A stretch of DNA of 64,000 nt from Humulus lupulus (Eukaryota > Streptophyta > Magnoliopsida > Rosales > Cannabaceae). Location of the stretch: assembly GCF_963169125.1 (NCBI RefSeq), contig NC_084795.1, positions 263,991,042 through 264,055,041 of the forward strand, read 5' to 3'. The position numbers were made by a program, and so were the translations under genes. Position 1 is the first letter of the stretch. Each line of letters opens with the position of its first letter. This document shows, one piece after another, positions 48,725 through 59,043 of this stretch. The notes under the pieces are model-generated. The model did not search any database. It had not been told where the DNA came from and worked only from the letters and a program-made list of their open reading frames with translations.

Positions 48725-50993
48725 ATGACGATTAAACGAAAGCGCGGTGTTGTGGTTACTAATGATAAGGTGGCCAAGAAGGGTGTGGTTAAGAACGAAA
48801 AGGTCGCTGCTAAGAAGGACAATGTGACTGATGTAATGTGAGTATTTGTTACTATTGTTTTTTTCAATTAGTTTGTTGAGTATTGATTAACTGGCCACAT
48901 TATTTTGTATTTAATGTTTACTATGTTCTATTCTATTAGGAGTGCTACAATTGAGAAAATGGCAACGAAAACTGCTCGAAAAATGGAGGCCACTATAAGA
49001 GAGCAGAATCGAATTCAGCTCGCTGGGGTATGATACTGTACTTGGAATATAACCACACTTTGTATTTTTCATGTGTTATTTATTAGCAATGATTAATGGT
49101 ATTATTTGGTTTCGTGTAGATGCAGAAGGAGCTGGCTGGAAAGTGGATGGTTGCTTTCAATACAGCCTCCCCAAAGAATTTTGGAAAAATAAAGGAATTA
49201 ATACAGCTTCTACTAGCAAGTCTGGAGAAGATGAGGTTTGTTTAGAGGTTGATTCACGTGACATAGTCACAAGATGTTCCTTTGAACGGGTAGTTAGAAT
49301 AGTGAGTTGCTTAACTAATGAACAAAAAGCAATGGTAGTAGCGGCAGGGTTTGGTTCATATTTAAATGTTGATTTTCCACACGTGTACAGTCCACTAGTT
49401 CAGTGGCTTGTTCAGGGGGTTGATGTGGGTAGTAACTGTCTCAATCTATATGGTCATAAGATTTTATTATCAAGTAGGATTTTACAACGTGTACTGGACA
49501 TTCCGAATGGTCACTTGCCCATTGAAGTTGATGAAAGAGTCCGTGATAAGGATCTTAAGGCTAGGATTTCAGGTGGCAAACCTCGAATCTCTCTTGCATA
49601 TTTGGAGAAAAGTCTTAATAATTACAAGTTGGCTGATGATTTTTTCCTAGGGAATTTCATTCTTATGATTGTTGGCAGCGTCTTGGTCCCTAGTGCTAGA
49701 CCGGATATTCGAGCCAGTTGCATAAATGCAGTAAGTGATCCCACCAAGATTCGGTCATACAACTGGGTCGACCACTCATACAGCACGCTAATGAAATCCA
49801 TTGGCAAGTATCAGTCTAATTCTTCATATCACATAAACGGATGCACTGCTTTTCTTCAGGTAATCATTTTCTTTAATATCTAACTTATCCACTTTATCAT
49901 ATTTTATTTAACTTTACTTTGCATACATTGTTTAATTGGTTACTGACCCATATTTATTTTACTTTATAGCTTTTGTACTTTAGCCATATTGATGTGGCCA
50001 AATTTTCTGTTGACCGGAGTGTTCCTCCAATTAAATTTTGGAATGATGCTTCTTGCAAAAGGGTGAAGAATCATATTTGTCACAATGGTGGTTATAGTGG
50101 GTGAAAAATTGTAAGAACCTTCTTATATTTCCTTTTTTTTTATTAATTTTCTTGTATTTTATGTTGGCTAATGTTGTCTGTTGATACCAGATCAAACTCG
50201 TGGATGTCCTGAATGACAATGATACTAGTCTGTCTACCTCATATAATGATGTTATTAACTTATTGATGGAGAAAGTTACGAAGCTATGCTCTCAAATGGA
50301 TTCCTTGGTTGCCTTAGTTGAGGGGTTACCAGAGGTTATTAAGGTAATGGTTTCAAGGGAGATGAAGAATTTCATTGCAAACAATGTGGTTGTGGATGGC
50401 CCTCCTAAACAGGACGACCATACTATTCAGATATGACATAAATTCCACACAGGATCCAGGTTTTTCATTCAAGACATTTCCCATCACATTTGAGAGTGGT
50501 CTACCCCAGCAGAATTCTGAGTATGATACTAGTCTTTATCTTTTGAAATTTATGAAAGCACTTGGAGATGGGAACGGAATGGTGTACGAGGTACGAGCGT
50601 ACATTATTTTGATTTAAATGAACACATTAGTGAAATTTTACTTGTTAACACTTGTATTTACTGTTTACTTGTATCCAGTTTGATACCATGGCTGAGCGAT
50701 ACCGTCTTGGCCATGAGATTGTTCTCCACGAGCTAAATCAAAATATGGAGCAAGTACTGAGGGAAAGTGAGGACCACTTTGAGATTGAATTTGGGCTAGC
50801 TAGTGGAGACACTGTTATATATTTGGAAGAGGAAACCAGTCCACCATCTGAATGTCTAGGCAGTCCGAGCAAAGACATACCCGACGTGCGTTTTTCGACA
50901 AAGAAAGCAAAGTGGGCAAACATGATACCTATCGTGTCGTCTAGGACTCGAAGTGCTTCTAAGAATTTTGTTTCACGTAAACTTTATATTTAG
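48725..50993 (+). pseudogene. MULE-type Ulp1-related gene, decayed
   Basis: Likely exons: 48725-48837 (Lys-rich start MTIKRKRGVVV), 48940-49027, 49120-49859, 49970-50110, 50191-about 50430, a segment to about 50590, and 50681-50993. The big exon has a plant-transposon-associated domain (LYGHKILLSSRILQRVLDIP; ISLAYLEKSLNNYKLADDFF; MIVGSVLVPSARPDI) that in relatives precedes an Ulp1 peptidase. Near 50490-50560, GLPQQNSEYDTSLYLLKFM resembles the Ulp1 Gln/Cys block, but the catalytic Cys (DCG in the family) is Thr (DTS), and the His/Asp part is missing. A TGA at 50102 and a phase mismatch between exons 2 and 3 indicate a pseudogene. Ulp1-bearing MULEs (Kaonashi type) are the closest known context. 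Confidence 0.6.
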
Positions 50994-51004
50994 AAATCAA
51001 GTTA

Positions 51005-51783
51005 ACACTATTGCTTTTGTGAGTTACATTAACATGTTTTTTTTCCTTAAGTATAAAATATGACAATAATTATTAGCTTTACCTACTGCTATTGTTGTCT
51101 TTTGGTACTATAATCATTTTCTGGGTGGATTGGTATGATACTCCTGACTGGTTTTGGACTTATGGCATTTATGACCATTAAGAATGTCGAAACAACAGTA
51201 GCATGTTATTAAACCTCTCTGCTTTGGACTTCTTTCCATGTGTACTATGAAACTAATCAATCTGATGTAGTTCTGTATTGTTTTATCTTGTTTTTTTTTT
51301 CATAATGGGTCATGGTGTGGATGGATTTCATTGCTATAAAGACATGGTGTGGATGATATTAGGTTATGGTATGCAGCCATACAATTTATGTTTTTGTATG
51401 TGGTCTCTAGTTAGATTATAATTGAAATTCATATCACATATTGGTTACAATCAAGAGCTTATGGTTTGGAATAATTTATTTGTTAACAGAACCTAACTAT
51501 TAGAGATCCTTATAACATATAAGTTATGAGTGTTTCCATAAGGAATATCTTTATTAAGTTCATTTATTGTGTTCTTGCCATTTGTTCTTATATGTAAAAA
51601 TCTTTCAATGAATCATGTCACTTTTTAGACTGGATAAACATTATTGGAATCTATATAGCATATGCATAACATAAACTAAAGCCAAACATAATGACTAAAT
51701 TTAGGATTAAATATATGAAAGTGGGAGGATTAAATAGATAGTAGTTGACAATAACTTAGTCAAAGAGCCTACCACACTGAACT
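51005..51783. other. intergenic stretch between two decayed genes
   Basis: AT-rich, with no ORF of note and no recognised repeat. Confidence 0.5.
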
Positions 51784-52384
51784 CTAAATGAACATTAAAA
51801 TACATAGGAAAACCAATGACAAGAAAATGATAAATATCTTAAGCCGTTTGCAAGTCAACACCAACTCTCCATATTTCCTCTCATCTTCCTCAATAAGAGC
51901 AAGCAATTTGCGCAATGCATCCATTGACCTGTTAGACAGTTTTGATTCACACTAGCTAAAGTGACCACATCCACTATGGTCACTAGCCGACTAAATAAAA
52001 AAATATAGCATATAAAATATGTCATTATTAAAATGGAACTCAAGTATATTATTGAAGAAGAGAGTATTTGGATCTCATAGCAAGAATACTTACATAGTTT
52101 AAACACCCATAAAATTGTCGACCAGGATTGTTTCTCGTCCACGCAGTTCGTATCACGACTCTAGTTCCACAAGCACATTTTTGATGGCTTTCATCAACAA
52201 TAATCCCAGTGACCGATCCTTCAGTGCTTGTTTCACTAGCATAATTCATGGTATTTTCATGGTGGCCTTCCGGAAAAGATGAACAAAACATTGGTTGATG
52301 TTGCTCCATGTTCTTTGACCTCTCCATTATAAGATTGAAAAATATTGAAAATATATTAGTATGTTCTTGGTGGGCATCGACCAA
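51784..52384 (-). pseudogene. GRF zinc-finger protein with C-terminal membrane anchor, one stop
   Basis: Exon 1 (52384-52094) and exon 2 (51990-51784) join in phase after GCLNY. The GRF finger reads CACGTRVVIRTAWTRNNPGR, then QFYGCLNY, then SGCGHFS, giving the C-x-C...C...C ligand set. Directly after HFS comes TAG where the family has Trp (TGG), and the frame beyond is still open: CESKLSNRSMDALRKLLALI, a short charged helix, and a hydrophobic tail (IFIIFLSLVFLCILMFI) typical of small plant GRF-finger proteins. One base change thus separates it from an intact ~165-residue protein. GRF fingers bind single-stranded nucleic acid in other proteins. It is often found with transposon genes. Confidence 0.78.
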
Positions 52385-52841
52385 GTTTTACTACATCTTA
52401 TATAGGGTGGGAAAAATATAATTAAACTAATAAATATTTCCTAAGGCGGGAATGTAAAAATTTATGGGCTTTAAAGGGTTCAACATCAGACCTTCTTTTT
52501 AGTTTCATTTTCTATGTTACTTTATTATGCACAGCCAAGACTGAGAATATAGGACACCATATAGAAAGAGGAAAGTACTATCTGCTTTCATTAATAAAAT
52601 AAACTCAATCATGTACTAGTTTGATTTAGACATTAAACTCACGTCAAACACTTCCTCACCTACCAAAATGTTATTAAAAACAATTTTTAAAATATAACCC
52701 ACATACTCATGATGTAGTTTGCAAAAATTAAGGCATAAAATGGACTTAAATGTATGGATAACATAGTCCACACTAATGCGTGGAAAGCTTGTATTTTAAA
52801 CATTGTCTTTTAAATAACTATAATTTTAAATTTTAAATAAC

Positions 52842-53140
52842 AAACTTACAATCAAAATCTCATTATTAAGAAAATAATTTAACCATGTATTTCAAAAATT
52901 ATAAAAAGCTAAATAAATAGTTGTTAGTCATCTTTCAAGTCAAATAAATTAATATATAAGTTGAAGGCCATGAGTGCTAGCAAAAAAAAAATTAAAATAT
53001 AAATGTGAATCCTAGAGCAACAACTGTGTAACTTTTATTAAATTTTTGTGCTAAATTTTGTAAATAATGTGCACTTGGCTATTACATTGTATGTATACTA
53101 ACAATTTCAACATACTACTTTTATATGGAAAGACATTTAT
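52842..53140 (-). repeat. terminal-repeat-like sequence, middle copy
   Basis: Inverted relative to 46588-46826 and direct to 62138-62422. It carries CTCATTATTAAGAAAATAAT, CTTTCAAGTCAAATAAATTA and GTTGAAGGCCATGAGT. Its outer end shares GGAAAGACATTTATA with the right copy. It abuts the satellite array almost directly. Confidence 0.65.
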
Positions 53141-53152
53141 ACTACTCCTAAG

Positions 53153-55245
53153 CCCCTGTCTTGGTGAATCGAAATGAGTCCAAATGTTGGGTAATCACCC
53201 CAACGAGTCCCTCGGTCACCCGTAATGAGCTGCGTGGCAGTCGGTGCATCCGAAAGAGCACTGAGACGATGTTAGTCACACTAATGCGTTAGGCAATCCG
53301 AATGAGTCTTGCTCGGCACTCCTGACCGAACCCCTATCTCGGTGAATCGAAACGAGTCCAGATGTTGGGTAATCACCCCAACGAGTCCCTCAATCACCCG
53401 TAATGAGCTGCGTTGCGGTCGGTGCATCCGAAAGAGCACCGAGACGATGTTAGTCACACTAATGCGTGAGGCAATCCGAGAGAGTCCAGCTCGGCACTCC
53501 TAACCGAACCCCTGTCTCGGTGAATCGAAACGAGTCCAGATGTTAAATAATCACCCCAACGAGTCCTTCGGTCACCCGTAATGAGCTGCGTGGCAGTTGG
53601 TGCATCCGAAAGAGCACCGAGATGATGTTAGTCACACTAATGCGTGAGGCAATCCTAGCGAGTCCAGCTCGGCACTCCAGACCGAACCCCTATCTTGGTT
53701 AATCGAAACGAGTCCAGATCTTGGGTAATCACCCAAACAAGTCCCTCGGTTAGCCGTAATGAGTTGTGTTGCAGCCGATGCACCCGAAAGAGCATGAGAC
53801 GATGTTAGTCACACTAATGCGTGAGACAATCCGAGCGAGTCCAGCTCGGCACTCCTGACCGAAACCCTGTCTCGGTGAATCGAAACGAGTCCAGATGTTG
53901 GGTAATCACCCGAAGGAGTCCCTCGGTCACCCGTAATGAGTTTCGTGTCAGCCGGTGTACCCAAAAGAGCACCGAGACGATGTTAGTCACACTAATGCGT
54001 GAGGCAATCCGAGCGAGTCCAGCTCGGCACTCCTGACCGAACCCCTGTCTCAGTGAATCGAAACGAGTCCAGATGTTGGGTAATCACCCCAATGAGTCCC
54101 TCGGTCACGTGTAATGAGTTGTGTTGCAGCCGATGCATCCGAAAGAGCACAGAGACTGTGTTAGTCACACTGATGCGTGAGTGCATCCGAGCGAGTCTAG
54201 CTCGGCACTCCTGACCCGAAGCCCTGTCTCGATGAATCAAAACAAGTCCAGATGTTGGGTAATCACCTTAACGAGTCCCTCGGTTACCCGTAATGAGTTA
54301 TGTTGCAGTCGGTGCATCTGAAAGAGCACCGAGACAATGTTAGTCACACTAATGCGTGAATCAATCCGAGCGAGTCCAGCTCAGCACTCCTGACCGAACC
54401 CTTGTCTTGGTGAATAAAAACGAGTCCAGATGTTGGGTAATCACCCCAATGAGTCCCTTGGTCACTCGTAATGAGTTTCGTGGCAGTCGGTGTTTCCGAA
54501 AGAGCACCAAGACGATGTTAGTCACACTAATGCGTGAGGCAATCCGAGCGAGTCCAGCTCAGCACTCCTAATCGAACCCCTATCTCAGTGAATCGAAATG
54601 AGTCCAGATGTTGGGTAATCTCCCCAACGAGTCCCTCGGTCACTCGTAATGAGCTGCGTGGCAGTCGATGCATTCGAAAGAGCACCGAGATGATGTTAAT
54701 CACACTAATGTGTTAGGCAATCCGAGCGAGTCCAGCTCGGCACTCCTGACCGAACCCCTGTCTCGGTGAATCGAAGTGAGTCCAGATATTGGGTAATCAC
54801 CACAACGAGTCCCTCGGTCACCCGTAATGAGCTGCATGGCAGTCGGTGCATCCAAAAGAGCACCGAGATGATGTTAGTCACACTAATGCGTGAGGCAATC
54901 CGAGCAAGTCCAGCTCGACACTCCAGACCGAACCCCTGTCTCAGTGAATCGAAACGAGTCCAGATGTTGGGTAATCACCCCAACGAGTCCCTCGGTCACC
55001 CGTAATGAGTTGCGTTGTAGTTGGTGCATCCGAAAGAGCACCGAGACGATGTTAGTCACACTAATGCGTGAGGCAATCCTAGCGAGTCCAGCTCGGCACT
55101 CCAGACCGAACCCCTGTCTCGGTGAATCGAAACGAGTCCAAATGTTGGGTAATCACCCCAACGATTCCCTCGGTCACCTGGAATGAGTTGCGTGGATGCC
55201 GGTGCACCCGAAAGAGCGTCGACACTATGTTAATCACACTAGTTG
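53153..55245 (+). repeat. satellite array, 12 units of 178 bp
   Basis: The block around GGTGAATCGAAACGAGTCCA recurs at 53163, 53341, 53519, 53697, 53874, 54052, 54231, 54408, 54587, 54765, 54943 and 55121, a period of 177-179 bp. The units are contiguous and about 85-95 percent alike. They contain three GAGTCC words, and CCGAGC-loop-GCTCGG can form a hairpin. The array is much richer in G+C than its surroundings. Period 178 is not a multiple of 3, so the ~71-codon ORFs in the units are by-products. It could be the seed of a satellite or an amplified transposon part. Confidence 0.95.
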
Positions 55246-55937
55246 CATAAGAATATTTTTTATTGCTATTATTTTATTTATCTAATTATTTTGTATAATA
55301 TAACGAATGCATGCATTCAACTATAAGTAGATGTACATAATGACTTATTAATTAAACATACAATAAAATAAAAAATATCCTTACTGTACGGATAAGACAA
55401 AAAATTTTTTGCAATCATATATGTTGAATATAATATTATTTACAGTAGTTATCTAAATTTACTTTTAACACGTTTTCCCATTTTGTTTACTTTTCTCATG
55501 CATGCTTTGTGCAGTGCAAGGGTTTCCTCTTTTATGATAATACCGTATTTAATTTTTACTGGATAGAAAATAAAATACTTCAGACTGAGACTAAAATAAA
55601 TACTTAGTATTATCTATGTTGAACATAAAAGACAACATGATAGCAAAATGGAGTATGTATTTTTAAAGGAAAAATAGAGTTAACATTTCTCTGAACTCTA
55701 AATAATAAACTCAAATACATTCCATTAACCCATGTTTATTAGATGAACCCTCTCTTTCTATTCAATCAAACATGGCTTTACCTGATACGTTACTAAAATA
55801 AAAATACATTATAAAAAATCTAGTGGTGATATAAAATGGACCAACAAGTGATTATTGCAGCTATACCCTAATATAAAACTAGAAAGATTTCACTCTTGTT
55901 GTAAAGTATACCCTAGCCGTGTGGTTATTCACTACAG
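55246..55937. other. AT-rich stretch between satellite and small ORF
   Basis: No supported gene or repeat. It may contain the promoter of the following small ORF. Confidence 0.45.
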
Positions 55938-56317
55938 ATGTCGTCTGAAGACTTCACGACCCCCCCCCCCCCCGGACTGTGACGATGAACAGCCCATCTG
56001 GGTCGAAAAGTGGTCGTTGTTCAACTCCTGCTTCAGTCCGTAGTAGGCATCTCCATTCGGCTGGTACAGGTGGATGTACAAATTACGTCATTCAAGAGTC
56101 ACTCCGAGCTCGAGACCAACGTCTTCGTGGTGTTGGTGGTTCGCATGCAAAGAAGGGACATCTTGCGTCTCTAGAGCTAGCTGGCATGTTGTATGCCATA
56201 GTGGAGGCTGCACAAGCTTGCATCGAGAAACTGAGGGAAGTTGAGGAGCACACTGAGAGGGCTGCTGACTTAGGCGACTTGGACCTTGACGATCCAGATG
56301 TTGTTCAAATTGACTGA
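55938..56317 (+). pseudogene. small acidic-tailed protein, frame broken at a C14 run
   Basis: ATG at 55938 reads MSSEDFTTPPPP and enters a run of 14 C (55960-55973). In this frame a stop follows at 55980. The frame open from 55979 (MNSPSGSKSGRCSTPASVRS to LDLDDPDVVQID, stop at 56315) would be in phase if the run had one more C. The open part has a basic Ser-rich start, a helical middle with LASLELAGMLYAIVEAAQAC and an acidic tail. No known family recognised. The break may be real slippage or a homopolymer sequencing error. It lies between transposon-related genes and is probably one of them. Confidence 0.5.
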
Positions 56318-56921
56318 GATATCATGGTAAACTTTCCTCCTTTGTACTACTTCTAATTATTAGCATTAGAATAAAGATTCATAGACTCATTTCATATGGT
56401 GTATGAAGCCATTATTGGTGATCCATGCATATCATGCATTTGGAAATACCTTGGCATTAGGATAACTAATTTGGCATCATTAGATGTCCTTTTTTATGTG
56501 TTACCACGTATGGTTTAAAATGATGAGGAGGAAATGATCTTGATTGTAACTTTTTTATGAGTATTAAATGTATTAAAGTTCCTTTATATTTGTCTACATG
56601 ATTTAACTTTTTGTTCATTTTTTTAGAATTGTTCTTGAGTTTTTTTAAACAAGTTGTTAGGAAGAGACATGATAGCATTTAATAAATAACATTAAAGATT
56701 TAGTCAAGAGAAGTCATCCAAAACATCACCATAAACGGCAAAATATAACAAAACATAAATAAGAACTTTCAATTCCATACAAATAACTTCCAACTACTAT
56801 CAAAAGACATTCAAGTAGACCATCTGAACGCTGAAAATTAACATGACAAGAGAACACTCAATTCATACATATTAATAACTTCCAAATACTATAAAAGAAA
56901 TACACTACAAATAGAATGACT
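56318..56921. other. intergenic stretch between convergent ORFs
   Basis: The small ORF ends and the viroplasmin-like ORF begins on the other strand, so 3' ends of both lie here. Nothing else is seen. Confidence 0.45.
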
Positions 56922-57278
56922 CTAAATTTTCCCGTCTCCTCCTGCACTATCTTTGACATCCTCCACGTTGAAGGCGGTCTCTTTCTTCTCATCACCCTCT
57001 TCTTCAACTCCTTCGTCGTCTTCTTCACCAATGTTATTCTTGAAAACGTGTGTGTCGATAATGCATCCATAGTCCACAAAATGTTGTTTCAGAGGGTTAA
57101 ATGAGCCCATCTGGAATGAGTTGTAAGCTCCGACTGCCTGAACGAAACAACGATAAGGGATTAAAATGTTGTCATCAGTCTTTAAGAACTCCTCATGGGC
57201 AACTTTCCAGTTGGTGAACACACCAAATCTTGGCCCTTTGAATAAGACATAGAACATGGGCACTCCCTCCATATTCAA
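56922..57278 (-). CDS. viroplasmin / RNase H1 N-terminal-like ORF
   Basis: 118 codons. The first ~55 residues (MFYVLFKGPRFGVFTNWKVA to CFVQAVGAYNSF) have the spacing of the small RNA/DNA-hybrid-binding domain of RNase H1 and caulimovirus viroplasmin: a YxVxxG start, a G-V/I-y-xxW turn and a terminal A...Y/F helix. The rest is acidic (EEDDEGVEEEGDEKKE). The usual GYxGAxxK core is replaced by FLKTDDNILIPYR, so binding may be weakened. There is no RNase H catalytic domain. Such single-domain ORFs occur in plant transposons and uncharacterised plant genes. Confidence 0.55.
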   Translation of the reverse strand: MNMEGVPMFYVLFKGPRFGVFTNWKVAHEEFLKTDDNILIPYRCFVQAVGAYNSFQMGSFNPLKQHFVDYGCIIDTHVFKNNIGEEDDEGVEEEGDEKKETAFNVEDVKDSAGGDGKI

Positions 57279-59043
57279 CTAAGAATCTTATGCTGCCTCA
57301 AATAACCACTCCTAGAGATTTTCTCAAATTTAGAAACTCTAGGAATGGCACAACCGAATCATGGCACTATGTACTTATATTCAAATGGTAGAAATGGTTA
57401 CTCTATGTTTTTTTTAAGATAAACGTTGGAAGTTTAATTGGAACTAAAATAATTGATTGAAGTATTATTTTAATGTAAGTCAAATATTACAATTGACATT
57501 TTATTCTTCTACTAATTACAAAATTTTGAGCTGTGAGTCCTGCACTGGGTAAGCTTTATAGCATAGAAAAGTGTTTTTACTTATTCAAGAAACTTGCTGA
57601 CTTTTCTCTTTAAGAATTGTCACATCTACTTTAAGTGTGTGTCCATTTAGGTGATTAGTCTCAAGTGCACTTTCAAGCACTAAATGATGATTTTATATAT
57701 AAAGGGAATTCCTTCACATACTATAAAATAGGGTTAGGGAAGCAAACTGCAAGAAAATATTAGTGTAGTTACATCCATGATTCAACTGCCAAATTTAATG
57801 TATTATATGGTCATTAGTTATTGTATTAAAGATATGCATTTAATTGCATAACCTAACCTTCCCCGCACAAGTTAATTTATAAGGTGGTAGCTACGATGCA
57901 TGAGTTTATCACAAGTCCATCAACACACTTTCATTACAAAAAATAAAAATTAATAAAATTGGAAGACATATTTCCAACTCTCTTTGATGATGATGCTCTA
58001 GAGTTTCGTATCTATCAAATAGATATGGCAATGCAAGTATGTTAAGCAAAGTTAGGATCTCAAGGTCTGTTTAATAACTATTAATTTTTCTTCACCCTAA
58101 TACATTCTTTATTTTTAATTAAATTGTTGAGCAATCTATCTATATATCCTTCCTAATGCAATGTTTTGTTTAATAAAACAGCCATCTTACATGATAAGTA
58201 GTCAAGTTAGGGCACCACTACAAGTAACACTACAACATCTACAAAGGTGTGTATCACGCATTTATTTTTTAAATATACAAATTTTTTAACTGGAAATGTA
58301 TTCTTACTTGTGAATCATGCATGTGGAGACATTCTTATTTATTTTAATCTAAGTCTTAATTAACGAAAAATAATTTGTACATGTTAGTAAAGATTATAGT
58401 GCTCCATAAACGTGTATATATGTTGGTGGTATAATGATGATATTATCCGTAGTTAAATCCATGTAGTCATACGTGTGGCTTTATGAAATCACAATATTTT
58501 TAGGTTAAACATATGTAATATATGTAGTCTAGTCACAATTCCTCTTTTTCTATTTTTTTAAATAAAGATTATACATTTTATTAAAAGAATCTTGAATGAG
58601 ACAATAATTTATTAAAAAATCAAATTTTCTAATGATAGTGTTCAAATAAGTTGCTAAATCACAACTCATGATAAATCAATAAAATCTCATTTGTCTATTT
58701 TTTTTAGTCCTCTTTTTTGGATAATGTTTAAGGATTTGATACAATTCAACATTATTACTTACACAAAACCATTGTCAAATATTATAAGTTTTTATATTAA
58801 TACCAAGGGCTGAAAGTACATTTGAATATCATTTTTTGCCAACTATTCATGGCCTAGCAATATGGGTATTACTAAAAGTACAACACACATACATTGGGCC
58901 CATTTTCATTTAAAGATGTAGCCCAATCACAATAGCGTGTCAAATGCCCAATAATAAATGGGCTTATTCCATAATCCATATGTTATTTAAACTGAACAAA
59001 ATATAACATGGTAAATTTAAGAATTTTTACAATTTCTTTACAG
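57279..59043. other. AT-rich stretch upstream of the transposase
   Basis: No protein domain. A CAG just before 59044 could be a splice acceptor, so untranslated or short coding exons of the transposase may be here but are not recognisable. Confidence 0.45.

Noticed and set aside
53309..55186. Series of ~60-98-codon ORFs in the satellite (MRQSERVQLGTPDRTP-like)
   Set aside because: They repeat because the DNA repeats; the period is not a multiple of three, and units differ in stops.
53153..55245. CRISPR-like regular repeat array
   Set aside because: Units are contiguous 178-bp tandem copies with no distinct spacers, in a plant genome; this is a satellite.
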